Assembly: GCA_049657775.1 (NCBI GenBank)
Contig: JBASNZ010000101.1
Location: 1-54,250 of the forward strand
Direction of reading: 5' to 3'
DNA from: JBASNZ01 sp049657775
GTDB taxonomy: Bacteria > Actinomycetota > Coriobacteriia > Anaerosomatales > Anaerosomataceae
DNA: 54,250 nucleotides
The translations under genes and the position numbers were made by a program. Below are positions 43,038-51,334 of the stretch, piece by piece (position 1 is the first letter of the stretch; every line of letters starts with the position of its first letter). The notes beneath the pieces were generated by a model. The model saw only the letters and a list, made by a program, of their open reading frames with translations, did not search any database and was not told the origin of the DNA.

Positions 43038-43773
43038 CGGCGAGATCCAGGTCCTCGGCGATGATGCGCCGCTGCATGTCGACCAGGCGCCCCGCACCGA
43101 GCGCCGCCAGATCGAGCAGCCCATCGAGCCTTGCCCGATCGAACGGCGCGCGCTCGCCGGTCCCCTGCACCTCGATGAACCTGCCCTTGCCATCCACCAC
43201 GACGTTCATGTCGATCTCGGCGTTGCTGTCCTCGGAGTAGTCGAGGTCGAGCAGCGGCACGCCATCCACAACACCGACCGAGGTGGCGGCCAGGAAATCG
43301 ATGACCGGAAGCTCGCTGATGCGGCCAGCGTCTCTCCAGGTCGCGAGCGCATCGTACGCCGCCAGGAAGGCGCCTGTGATGGCAGCGGTGCGCGTACCAC
43401 CATCGGCCTGGATCACGTCGCAGTCCACGTTCATGGTGACCTCACCGCCCATCCCCGACATGTCGATGATGGAGCGCAAAGAGCGGCCGATGAGCCGCTG
43501 GATCTCGTGCGTTCTGCCTCCCGGGCTCCCCGCGCCCACCTCACGCCTGGAGCGCGTGTGCGTGGAAGCTGGCAGGAGCGAATACTCGGCCGTTACCCAG
43601 CCAAGCCCGGAACCGCGACGCCATTGAGCGATCGTGTCGCCCATGTTTGCCGCGCACAACACGCGAGTATCGCCAAGCTCGATGAGACATGAACCGTGAG
43701 CGTGCTTGAGGTAGCGTCTGGTCACCCTGACCGGTCGAAGCTGACCGGGCGCACGGTCGTCGCGCCTTTCCAT
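43024..43773 (-). CDS. rph: Ribonuclease PH
   Basis: A 249-residue phosphorolytic 3'-5' exoribonuclease that trims tRNA 3' ends. It begins RDDRAPGQLRPVRVTRRYLKHAHGS, with GWVTAEYSLLPASTHTRSRRE and IQRLIGRSLRSIID in the middle, and the conserved ITGAFLAAYDAL. The ATG follows the metallo-beta-lactamase stop without a gap and has GGAGGAG upstream. It sits next to a tRNA cluster and an RNase Z-like MBL protein. Confidence 0.97.
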   Translation of the reverse strand: MERRDDRAPGQLRPVRVTRRYLKHAHGSCLIELGDTRVLCAANMGDTIAQWRRGSGLGWVTAEYSLLPASTHTRSRREVGAGSPGGRTHEIQRLIGRSLRSIIDMSGMGGEVTMNVDCDVIQADGGTRTAAITGAFLAAYDALATWRDAGRISELPVIDFLAATSVGVVDGVPLLDLDYSEDSNAEIDMNVVVDGKGRFIEVQGTGERAPFDRARLDGLLDLAALGAGRLVDMQRRIIAEDLDLADECW

Positions 43774-44532
43774 CTACTCCTCCTTGCCGACGAGTATCTC
43801 GTCGAGTTCGTTCGCCACTACAACGCGTCCGCCGAAGGCGGCCGCGGCCTCTTGTGCGGCCCTGGTCCGATCGACCGTTGGCCACAGGTGTGTGAGCACG
43901 AGCGTGCCGGCGCCCGCATCGCACGCCAGCTCGCCGGCCTCCTTTGGCGTCATGTGAGCCGACTTCCCTGCGTACTCCTCGGGAAGTGTGGCATCGGCAA
44001 GCATGACATCCGCCCGCGACACCGCGGCACGGGCGGCATCGCCGATGCGGGTGTCAGATGTGTACGCCAGCCGCGCGGACCCGCACTGCGCCACCAGGGC
44101 GAACGTGGGATCGGCGTGATCGACAGGATACGGCGTGACGGTGATGCCGCCGACTCGCACCGCCTCGCCCGCACGCAGTTCGCGTACCTCGAAGGCCTCG
44201 GCAAGCTCCGAGCGACCGCGCTCGCCGAGTACGGCGCCCATGCGCTCGAACAGACCGGCCGGCGTGTACAGCGCCAGCGCACGTACGGGGCCCGATGGAG
44301 CGTATCTCAGCGCGGCCTGGAGGGCGTACACGTCCGCGAAGTGGTCGATATGCTCGTGGGTGATGAACACCGCGTCGAGCTCGACCGGGTCGATCACCTG
44401 CGAAAGGTTGGCTATCACACCATTACCGCAGTCGAAGAGCACAGACACGCCCCCGCAGCGCACGAGATAGCCCGCGCACGCACGCCCCGCGTCCGCATAC
44501 GATGCCGAGGAGCCCAGGATCGTCAGTCGCAT
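43774..44532 (-). CDS. Metallo-beta-lactamase-fold hydrolase, RNase Z-like
   Basis: A 252-residue MBL-fold protein with the metal motif THEHIDHFADVY near residue 60, a further PVDHADPTFAL with His, and YTSDTRIGD supplying the bridging Asp, then LTHLWPT near the end. N-terminal MRLTILGSSASYADAGRACAGYLV resembles RNase Z/phnP-like hydrolases. The flexible exosite arm of true tRNase Z is not evident, so the substrate stays open (nucleic acid or small cyclic phosphodiester). It overlaps murI by 10 bp and abuts rph. Confidence 0.85.
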   Translation of the reverse strand: MRLTILGSSASYADAGRACAGYLVRCGGVSVLFDCGNGVIANLSQVIDPVELDAVFITHEHIDHFADVYALQAALRYAPSGPVRALALYTPAGLFERMGAVLGERGRSELAEAFEVRELRAGEAVRVGGITVTPYPVDHADPTFALVAQCGSARLAYTSDTRIGDAARAAVSRADVMLADATLPEEYAGKSAHMTPKEAGELACDAGAGTLVLTHLWPTVDRTRAAQEAAAAFGGRVVVANELDEILVGKEE

Positions 44533-45458
44533 GCGTCCTCGCCTGCCGCGAACCGGGCGAGCGCCGAGCGAAGCGAGTCATCCAGAAGGGCGGCCAGCTC
44601 ATCCACCGAGACGCGGTCCACACTCCCGGTGGGCCATCTGAGAACGCGCGAACCCAGACGCTCGAACTCCTCGGCATCACCGGTGGTCACGAACGTGTGG
44701 ATCGGCGGGATCCGCGGAGCGACCAGGTGCCCCCGCGCAGCGAGCGTATCGGCTACCTCGCGCGCGGTCTCCTCGGCGGACGAGATGAGGCGGACACCGG
44801 GGCCCACCACCTGCTGTATCGCCGCTGAGAGCAGCGGGAAGTGCGTACATCCCAGCACAAGGGTGTCGATGTCCGCACGCTTGAGCGGATCGAGGTAATC
44901 ACGTCCAAGCTCGTAGACCGACGGCCGGATGAACACGTCGGTGGTTTGGGACATCCAGTCTTCGAGTGTGCTGTCGTCCATCCGCAGCCCGGCCTCGACG
45001 ATATCGACGAACTTGGGTGCTGCCGCGGAGAAGACGGTCGCGCCGGCGTCGATCGCCCGAACCGCACGGCCGTATGCGCCAGACTCAACAGTACCGACCG
45101 TGCCGATCACGCCCACTCGCCGGTTCTGCGTGGCCTTGACCGCCGCGCGCGCGCCGGGATCCACGACACCGATGACCGGCACGTCGAACGCCTGCTGGGC
45201 GAGCGCAAGACCCGCGGCGGTGGCGGTGTTGCACGCGATGACGATGAGTTTGACCGGACGCGCACGAAGCCACGCGCCTATCTGTAGTACGAACTCGCGG
45301 ACCTCGTCACGGTCACGCGGACCGTAGGGGCAGCGGGCAGTATCGCCCAGATATACGACGGGCTCGTGGGGAAGTGCGCTCACGAGCTCGCGCACCACGG
45401 TCAGCCCGCCGAGTCCGGAGTCGAACACACCGATGGGGAGATTTCGCATGTCTGGCAT
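44523..45458 (-). CDS. murI: Glutamate racemase
   Basis: A 311-residue racemase making D-glutamate for peptidoglycan. IGVFDSGLGGLTVVREL, VVYLGDTARCPYG, the first catalytic Cys in VIACNTATAAGL and the second in VLGCTHFPLL are all present. The C-terminus is about 30-40 residues longer than in many homologues. Either ATG at 45458 or 45449 can start it. It heads a small operon murI-MBL-rph-rdgB. Confidence 0.95.
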   Translation of the reverse strand: MPDMRNLPIGVFDSGLGGLTVVRELVSALPHEPVVYLGDTARCPYGPRDRDEVREFVLQIGAWLRARPVKLIVIACNTATAAGLALAQQAFDVPVIGVVDPGARAAVKATQNRRVGVIGTVGTVESGAYGRAVRAIDAGATVFSAAAPKFVDIVEAGLRMDDSTLEDWMSQTTDVFIRPSVYELGRDYLDPLKRADIDTLVLGCTHFPLLSAAIQQVVGPGVRLISSAEETAREVADTLAARGHLVAPRIPPIHTFVTTGDAEEFERLGSRVLRWPTGSVDRVSVDELAALLDDSLRSALARFAAGEDACD

Positions 45459-45499
45459 GGTACGCAGTATACCGTGTGCGAGAGCGGGCGCGCCCGAAG

Positions 45500-46552
45500 C
45501 TACCCCACGATCGTGCGACGGATCTCCTCGGCGATATGCTGGATCGCAAGCACCTTACGAGCCGCACCGGCGTCGATGGCGGCCTTGGGCATGCCGAAGA
45601 CCGTCGACGTCTCCTCGTCCTGTGCGATGGTGTACGCACCAGTGTTGTGGAGCACCTTGAGACCGCGCGCACCGTCCGCACCCATACCTGTCAGCAAAAC
45701 GCCGATCGCGCGGTTTCCGTGTGTCCGTGCGACCGACTCGAAAAGCGTATCGGCGGAGGGGATGTACAGCTGCCCCTTGAGCGGCGTGACGTAGCGGACT
45801 TCCGTGCCGTTCACTTCAAGGTTGGAGCCGGTGGGTGCGAAGTAGGCCACGCCGGGAGCCAGGGTCGCCCCGTCGACGGCCGCGCGCACCGAGATGGCAC
45901 ATGCCGTGTCGAGCCACGTGACGAGTCCCGGGATGAAGCCGTCGGCTATGTGCTGTGCGATCACGATCGGCAGCGGAAAGTCTTCTGGCAAGCCGCTCAG
46001 CACAGTCATGAGCGCGGACGGACCTCCGGTCGAGGACCCTATTGCAACGAGCGAGCGGCGTCCGCTCACGCGAGCCTGTCGCTCCTCGCCCGTTGTCCTG
46101 ACCACGCCCGGTCTCCGGCCACGGATGTGCGTGATGACCTTGACCCTGGCAAGGATCTTGACCTTGCGGATGACCTCACGGCCTATCCGCTCCAGGTCGG
46201 CCCAGTCTCGCGGTTCCGGCTTCTTGATAACTTCCAGCGCGCCAGCCGCGAGCGCGTCGAACGCGCGTCCGATCCCCTCCCCGTGGACGGATGAGGATAC
46301 GACCAGTATCGGCGTGGGTGTGAAGGCCATGATCCGCTCGACGGCCTCGATGCCGTCCATGCGGGGCATGTGGATGTCCATGGTGACAAGGTCGGGGCGC
46401 AGTCTGCCGACGACTTCGATCGCTTCCTGACCGTCATGGGCGGTACCCACGACCTCGATGCCCGGGTCGGTGGCAAGGATCTGTGCAAGCATCTCCCTGG
46501 CAACGAGGGAATCGTCAACTATGACGACCCTGATGGGCGCCGCTGCACTCAA
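45500..46552 (-). CDS. cheB: Chemotaxis response regulator methylesterase CheB
   Basis: A 350-residue two-domain protein. Receiver domain first (VVIVDDSLVAREML, phospho-acceptor in VTMDIHMPRMDG), then linker and methylesterase domain with the Ser motif IGSSTGGPSALM, VIAQHIADGF and the Asp-bearing LTGMGADGARGL. It removes methyl groups from the MCP, allowing adaptation. The start is a TTG with GGAGG about 15 nt upstream. No cheR is present in the window. Last gene of the chemosensory operon. Confidence 0.95.
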   Translation of the reverse strand: MSAAAPIRVVIVDDSLVAREMLAQILATDPGIEVVGTAHDGQEAIEVVGRLRPDLVTMDIHMPRMDGIEAVERIMAFTPTPILVVSSSVHGEGIGRAFDALAAGALEVIKKPEPRDWADLERIGREVIRKVKILARVKVITHIRGRRPGVVRTTGEERQARVSGRRSLVAIGSSTGGPSALMTVLSGLPEDFPLPIVIAQHIADGFIPGLVTWLDTACAISVRAAVDGATLAPGVAYFAPTGSNLEVNGTEVRYVTPLKGQLYIPSADTLFESVARTHGNRAIGVLLTGMGADGARGLKVLHNTGAYTIAQDEETSTVFGMPKAAIDAGAARKVLAIQHIAEEIRRTIVG

Positions 46553-46586
46553 GTGGCGTGCTCCTCCCCTGTCGCGCGCCAGCGCG

Positions 46587-48917
46587 CTATCTGATCAGGC
46601 GCTCGACGGTGTCGAGCAGCGTGTCTTGGTTGAAGACGGACTTGGTGATGTAGGCGTCGGCCCCGGCATTGATGCCTTCAGCCTTCTCTTCTTCGCGTTC
46701 GAGCGACGTCACGATGATGACGGGGATGGACTTTAGCACGTCATCGGACTTGATGGCCCGCGTGAGCTGGAATCCGGTCATGTTCGGCATCTGAACGTCA
46801 GTGACGACCGCATCGACCTTGAGCCCTTCCTTGAGCTTCGTGAGCCCGGCGGCGCCGTCGGTTGCGGTGTCGACCTCATAGCCGGCCGCCTCGAAGATCG
46901 AGCGCTCCAGTTCGCGCGTCGTGAAGGAGTCCTCGCAGATCAGGATGTGCCGGGTACCGGCGTCAACGCGCTCGACGATCGACGCTTGACGGCTGCGGAG
47001 TCCCGACATCTGGCGGGCGTTGTGCATAAGATCCGGCACGTTGAGGATGGGTACGACCTCCCCCGCGCCGAGAATCGTCACTCCCGCGACGTTGTCGACA
47101 CCACGGAGATGCGTTCCGAGCGGCTTGATGACGATCTGCTGTTCGCCGATGAACGCATCGACCACAAAGCCCATCCGGTGGCCGGAGAACCCCAACGTGA
47201 CGACCGGGGTCTTGGAGTCCTCTGCCACCCTGGCACCGAGACCGAGCACGTCACGTAGGTGCACGATCGGAACGGTCCGGCGCTGGCGCCTGATGACCTC
47301 GCGACCCTCGACCTTGATGATCTCACCGTGATCGACGCGAAGCGTCTCCTCGATCGAGGCGGTCGGGATGGCAAAGACCTGATCACTCACGCGCACGAGC
47401 AATGCCCGGATGATGGCCAGCGTGAGCGGGATAGTCAGTCTGAACGTCGTGCCGACACCCATCTCGGAGAACACATCGAGCGACCCCTTCAGCTTCTCAA
47501 CCACGAACTCGCGTACGACGTCCATGCCCACGCCGCGGCCCGAGATCTCGGTGATGATCGCGCTCGTCGAGAATCCGGCTTCAAAGATCAGGTACTTGGC
47601 TTCGCGGTCGGACATCGCCTTGGCCTCGGCGGCGCTGATGTATCCCTTGCGCAGTGCTGCCGCCTTGACCTTCTCGGGGTCGATCCCGGCGCCATCGTCG
47701 GATATCTCGATGACGATCTGATCGCCCTCCTGGCGGGCTGCCAGGCGTATCGTCCCCTTCTCCGGCTTGCCTGCTGCGGCACGGTCCACCAGAGACTCGA
47801 TGCCGTGATCGACTGCGTTCCGCATGATGTGGATGAGCGGGTCGTTGATCTCCTCGAGGACTTTCTTATCCAGCTCGGTGTCGCCGCCCTCGATGATGAG
47901 ATCGACGTCCTTGTTGAACTGCCGCGCAAGATCGCGGACCGAGCGCGGGAACGTGTTGAAAACGGTTGAGACCGGCAACATCCGCAGCGCCATGCTGTGC
48001 TCCTGCAGATCAGCGACGACCGTCGATGTCCGCGATGTGTCGTCCGCGTACTCCTTGGCAAGCACTGTCAGCTGACGCCGCTGGTCAGTCAGCATCGCAT
48101 CGAAGCGGTCCAGATCCTCCCGGAGTCTCGTCTCCTCGTCGTGCGCCAGGTTGACCGCCGCGGTCCGGACGCGCGTCCACAGTTGGTGGGTCTCGTTCGC
48201 GACCGACTGCAGCGCTTTAAGGTCGCGCGAACGCTGCTGCGTCTTGATCTGTGAGATGACGACCTCGCTTACGAGGTTGAGGAGCTGGTCCACCTGCTCC
48301 GTCCGTATACGAACCGTCTGTTGGACTCTGGTCTGCAGCTTGTCGTCCACCGCATGCTGCTTGGAGCCGCCCGAACGCCCCGCCGACTCCCCCACTGTCG
48401 TCTTCGCCTGGTCCGAAGAGCCCAGGCCCTCGGATGCGTCAGCGGATTCCCCTGGCCCCGACTCGTCGCTGCCATTGGCTTCTCCGTCGGATGTCTGCTC
48501 CGACATCGGGGTTGCCTCCGGTGGCTCGGCGGAGCCGGCAATAGCCGCGAGTCTGTCGAGGACTCTAGGGATATCGATCTCAGCGGAGACGTCCTTACCC
48601 GCGTTGTCCGAGAGGAACACGATGGTGTCGAGCGCCTCGAAGAAGCCGTCGGACATGTCGGCCGTGTACTTCATCTCACCGTCGCGCACCTTGACCATGA
48701 TGTCCTCGAGCTTGTGTGCGACATCGGATATCTCGAGCAGGCCTACCATACGAGACGAGCCCTTGAGGGTATGTGCGTCGCGCAGCATCTGGTCGATGAG
48801 TTCGCGATTACCAGGGTCGCCCTCAAGGGTGATGACGCCTTCATTCAGGCGCTGAAGGTACTCGGTCGCCTCTTCCTGGAACTTCTTTATGAACACCGAG
48901 CGGTCGAACTCGACCAT
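46587..48917 (-). CDS. cheA: Chemotaxis histidine kinase CheA with C-terminal receiver
   Basis: A 776-residue hybrid kinase. Domains in order: Hpt (phosphorylated His 49 in DAHTLKGSSRM), an acidic and Ser-rich linker (about 135-195) with no clear P2 domain, dimerisation helices, HATPase (IMRNAVDHGIESLV, IEISDDGAGIDPEKV, GRGVGMDVVREFV), CheW-like P5 (SDQVFAIPTASIEETLR) and a receiver at the end (AVVTDVQMPNMTGFQL). Such fused receivers are seen in CheA proteins of type IV pilus and alternative-function systems and may act as a phosphate sink or output. It lies 36 bp after the MCP gene. Confidence 0.95.
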   Translation of the reverse strand: MVEFDRSVFIKKFQEEATEYLQRLNEGVITLEGDPGNRELIDQMLRDAHTLKGSSRMVGLLEISDVAHKLEDIMVKVRDGEMKYTADMSDGFFEALDTIVFLSDNAGKDVSAEIDIPRVLDRLAAIAGSAEPPEATPMSEQTSDGEANGSDESGPGESADASEGLGSSDQAKTTVGESAGRSGGSKQHAVDDKLQTRVQQTVRIRTEQVDQLLNLVSEVVISQIKTQQRSRDLKALQSVANETHQLWTRVRTAAVNLAHDEETRLREDLDRFDAMLTDQRRQLTVLAKEYADDTSRTSTVVADLQEHSMALRMLPVSTVFNTFPRSVRDLARQFNKDVDLIIEGGDTELDKKVLEEINDPLIHIMRNAVDHGIESLVDRAAAGKPEKGTIRLAARQEGDQIVIEISDDGAGIDPEKVKAAALRKGYISAAEAKAMSDREAKYLIFEAGFSTSAIITEISGRGVGMDVVREFVVEKLKGSLDVFSEMGVGTTFRLTIPLTLAIIRALLVRVSDQVFAIPTASIEETLRVDHGEIIKVEGREVIRRQRRTVPIVHLRDVLGLGARVAEDSKTPVVTLGFSGHRMGFVVDAFIGEQQIVIKPLGTHLRGVDNVAGVTILGAGEVVPILNVPDLMHNARQMSGLRSRQASIVERVDAGTRHILICEDSFTTRELERSIFEAAGYEVDTATDGAAGLTKLKEGLKVDAVVTDVQMPNMTGFQLTRAIKSDDVLKSIPVIIVTSLEREEEKAEGINAGADAYITKSVFNQDTLLDTVERLIR

Positions 48918-48953
48918 GCGTGGAATCCTTCCGGGTACGTTTCTGTCGGTTCG

Positions 48954-50183
48954 TCAGGTCACGATACGGAACGCTGCGCCCACGTGGCCCGACTCCCGCG
49001 AAATGGCGGAGAGCTGCTCGGCCGCACCGGCCACCTGCTTGGAGCCCGCCGCCGTCTGCTGCGCGACGGATGCGACCTCGCGCATCGCCTTGACGACCTG
49101 CTCGGTCGCACTCTTCTGCTGTTGCGTTGCAGCCGAGATCTCCTTGGCGGCGATCGTGGTCTGCTCGATCGTCTCCAGTATCCGCTCCAGGCTGTCACCC
49201 GTGACATGCGCCAGTTCCACGCCAGATCCGACCTGCTTGAGTTCTTGCTCGGTCGAGATAACGAGGTCGTTCGCGGCGGTCTGGATCTCGACCATGATCG
49301 TCTCGATCTCGCCCGTGGAGTCCACGACCGAAAGTGCCAGCTTTCGGATCTCGGTGGCCACGACCGAGAAGCCCTTGCCCGCCTCACCGGCACGCGCCGC
49401 CTCGATGGCCGCGTTGAGAGCAAGGATCTTTGTCTGGTCGGCGATGTTGTTGATGATCGACAGTACCTGGCCGATCTGCTGGGTGCGCTCGCCAAGCTGC
49501 AGGATCTTGGTCGCCGACGCCTGCGTGCGAGCCTTGATCTGCTCCATGGAATCGAACGTGTTCATAACCGCCTGCTGGCCCGACTCAGCGCTGCCGAGTG
49601 AGGCCTCGGCCATCTGTACCACCTGATTGGCGTTGTCCGCGATCTGACGGTACGTCGAGGCAAGTTCCTCCATGGTCGCGGTCGTCTGCGAGATCGACGC
49701 CGCCTGCTCCGCTGCGCCGGATGCCTGCTGCTCGGTTGCCGAGAGGATCTCCGACGAGGCCTGCGCCAGGCGGTTCGACGATTCCTGCGTCTGCGTGATC
49801 AGGTAGATGATCAGATCCAGCAACTGATTGTATGAGCGGGACAAGACGCCGAATTCGTCCTTGGAATCGACCTCGACCTTGTGCCCGATCTCGCCTTCGC
49901 ACGCCGCTTTGACACTCGTGACCACGGCGAAGAGCGGGGCCATCATCCGCTTACCGATGATGGTCTGCACGTACGCAAGAACGATCAAGACCGCCACGAA
50001 GACCGCGACGATGATCATGATCTTGCGGAACAGGTCCATGCTGAACGTCAACTCGTCGGCCAAGACGACCCACGCGACCGCAAGCTGCGCGGTATTGGCC
50101 ACCGCGATCAGTGCCAGCGTCACAACGGAGTACTTGAATAGGAAGCTGCCCCTCGCCTTATCGAGTAACTGCTTGATCATCAT
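48954..50183 (-). CDS. Methyl-accepting chemotaxis protein without extracellular sensor
   Basis: A 409-residue MCP. Two membrane helices (about residues 18-40 and 54-75) are separated by about a dozen residues, so there is no periplasmic ligand domain. A HAMP-like region follows (RMMAPLFAVVTSVKAACEGE, KVEVDSKDEFGVLSRSYNQL), then a long coiled coil with the tip INNIADQTKILALNAAIEAARAGEAGKGFSVVATEI. Multiple Gln/Glu pairs offer methylation sites for CheB/CheR. The signal is probably sensed inside the membrane, by the HAMP, or through a partner protein. GGGAG lies 3-6 nt before two ATG codons. Confidence 0.92.
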   Translation of the reverse strand: MMIKQLLDKARGSFLFKYSVVTLALIAVANTAQLAVAWVVLADELTFSMDLFRKIMIIVAVFVAVLIVLAYVQTIIGKRMMAPLFAVVTSVKAACEGEIGHKVEVDSKDEFGVLSRSYNQLLDLIIYLITQTQESSNRLAQASSEILSATEQQASGAAEQAASISQTTATMEELASTYRQIADNANQVVQMAEASLGSAESGQQAVMNTFDSMEQIKARTQASATKILQLGERTQQIGQVLSIINNIADQTKILALNAAIEAARAGEAGKGFSVVATEIRKLALSVVDSTGEIETIMVEIQTAANDLVISTEQELKQVGSGVELAHVTGDSLERILETIEQTTIAAKEISAATQQQKSATEQVVKAMREVASVAQQTAAGSKQVAGAAEQLSAISRESGHVGAAFRIVT

Positions 50184-50192
50184 CTGCTCCCG

Positions 50193-50747
50193 TCAGACCG
50201 TGTCGCCGATAGGTTCAAGGATCTTATCGAGGTTGATGACCCCCACAAGCAAGTCGTCTGTGTAGACGGACGCGCTGACGAACTCCGCCTGGCTCTTGTC
50301 CAGGGTGGACAGAGGCGGCTCGAACGAGCTCCGCGGCACCTCGATGATGTCTCCGATCTCATCGACAACGAGCGTGCTTACGCACGCGTCCGTGCGGACA
50401 ACGATGCCGTTCGGCTCGTCGGCACCCGTGTGCTCTCCGTCCGTGCTGGCATGCATGAGGGCCGCGATGTCGATGACCGAGATGATCTCGCCCCGGATGT
50501 TGATGACCCCCAGCACATGTTCCGGCAGCCGTGGGATCGGGGTCACCGCGAAATCGTTGAATATCTCGCGCACGCCGCCGATGTGCACCGCATACCACTC
50601 TTCGCCAAGACGGAAGAGTAGCAGCCCCGCGGTCTCCACGGCGTTTTCTTCTATGTCGATCTGCGCGAGCGACTCGGCCCGCCTCTTGAGGATTTCAAGC
50701 CCGCGGTCCGACATACCCCGCCCGCCACGTGACCCGCTCTCGTTCAT
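50193..50747 (-). CDS. cheW: CheW-domain coupling protein 1
   Basis: A 184-residue CheW-like adaptor with an N-terminal extension (about 45 residues: RGLEILKRRAESLAQID) before the fold GLLLFRLGEEWYAVHIGGVRE, IPRLPEHVLGVINIRGEII and DDLLVGVINLDKILE. It links MCP to CheA. It overlaps the second cheW by 4 bp (ATGA). Confidence 0.92.
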   Translation of the reverse strand: MNESGSRGGRGMSDRGLEILKRRAESLAQIDIEENAVETAGLLLFRLGEEWYAVHIGGVREIFNDFAVTPIPRLPEHVLGVINIRGEIISVIDIAALMHASTDGEHTGADEPNGIVVRTDACVSTLVVDEIGDIIEVPRSSFEPPLSTLDKSQAEFVSASVYTDDLLVGVINLDKILEPIGDTV

Positions 50748-51319
50748 CTCACGAACCCCTCGCCCTCGGAAACGCCGATCGCCGAGAGCATCGTGCCGGG
50801 AACCAGGCGGTCGGGATCGAGCACCACCACAAGTCCGATCGCGAGCCTGCAGATTCCGATCATGCGGTCGGCCAGGGTGTACAGCTTGGAGGGTGCCTGC
50901 ATACTGCCCTCGGGCACCTCATACACGTCTTCGACCTCGTCAACGAGAAGCGCTGCCAGGTGGCCCTGGCTTCGCAACAGGATCATCGGCGTGTCGAGGT
51001 GGTAGTCCTTGGGCTCGAGGCCGAAGAGGAGGCGCAGATCGATGGCGGGCACGACCAGACCCCGAACATCGAGCATACCCACGAGCGCCGGGGACACATC
51101 GGGCACTGGCGTGAACTCCACGATCTGCTGGATCTCCTGCACGCTCTCGATCGGGATCGCGTACCGCTGGTCGGCAAGCATGAACGTGACGACTCGGGGC
51201 AGCTCGAGGTCGAGGGACTCGACCGGCGCCTCCGTCGGCATCTGCACCGCGACCATATCCGGTACGACCGGTTCTTCGATCGTGACCGCCTGAGGCTCTT
51301 CCTTCTTCTTACGTGGCAC
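50744..51319 (-). CDS. cheW: CheW-domain coupling protein 2
   Basis: A 191-residue CheW paralogue with a Lys-rich then acidic N-terminal tail (PRKKKEEPQ...) before VVTFMLADQRYAIPIESVQEI, VPDVSPALVGMLDVRGLVV and a IGICRLAIGLVVVLDPDRL end. The GTG start has GGAG CAAAG before it. Two unequal CheW proteins may pair with different partners (MCP, CheA, or the ATPase-like protein next door). Confidence 0.92.
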   Translation of the reverse strand: MPRKKKEEPQAVTIEEPVVPDMVAVQMPTEAPVESLDLELPRVVTFMLADQRYAIPIESVQEIQQIVEFTPVPDVSPALVGMLDVRGLVVPAIDLRLLFGLEPKDYHLDTPMILLRSQGHLAALLVDEVEDVYEVPEGSMQAPSKLYTLADRMIGICRLAIGLVVVLDPDRLVPGTMLSAIGVSEGEGFVR

Positions 51320-51334
51320 CTTTGCTCCAGTCGC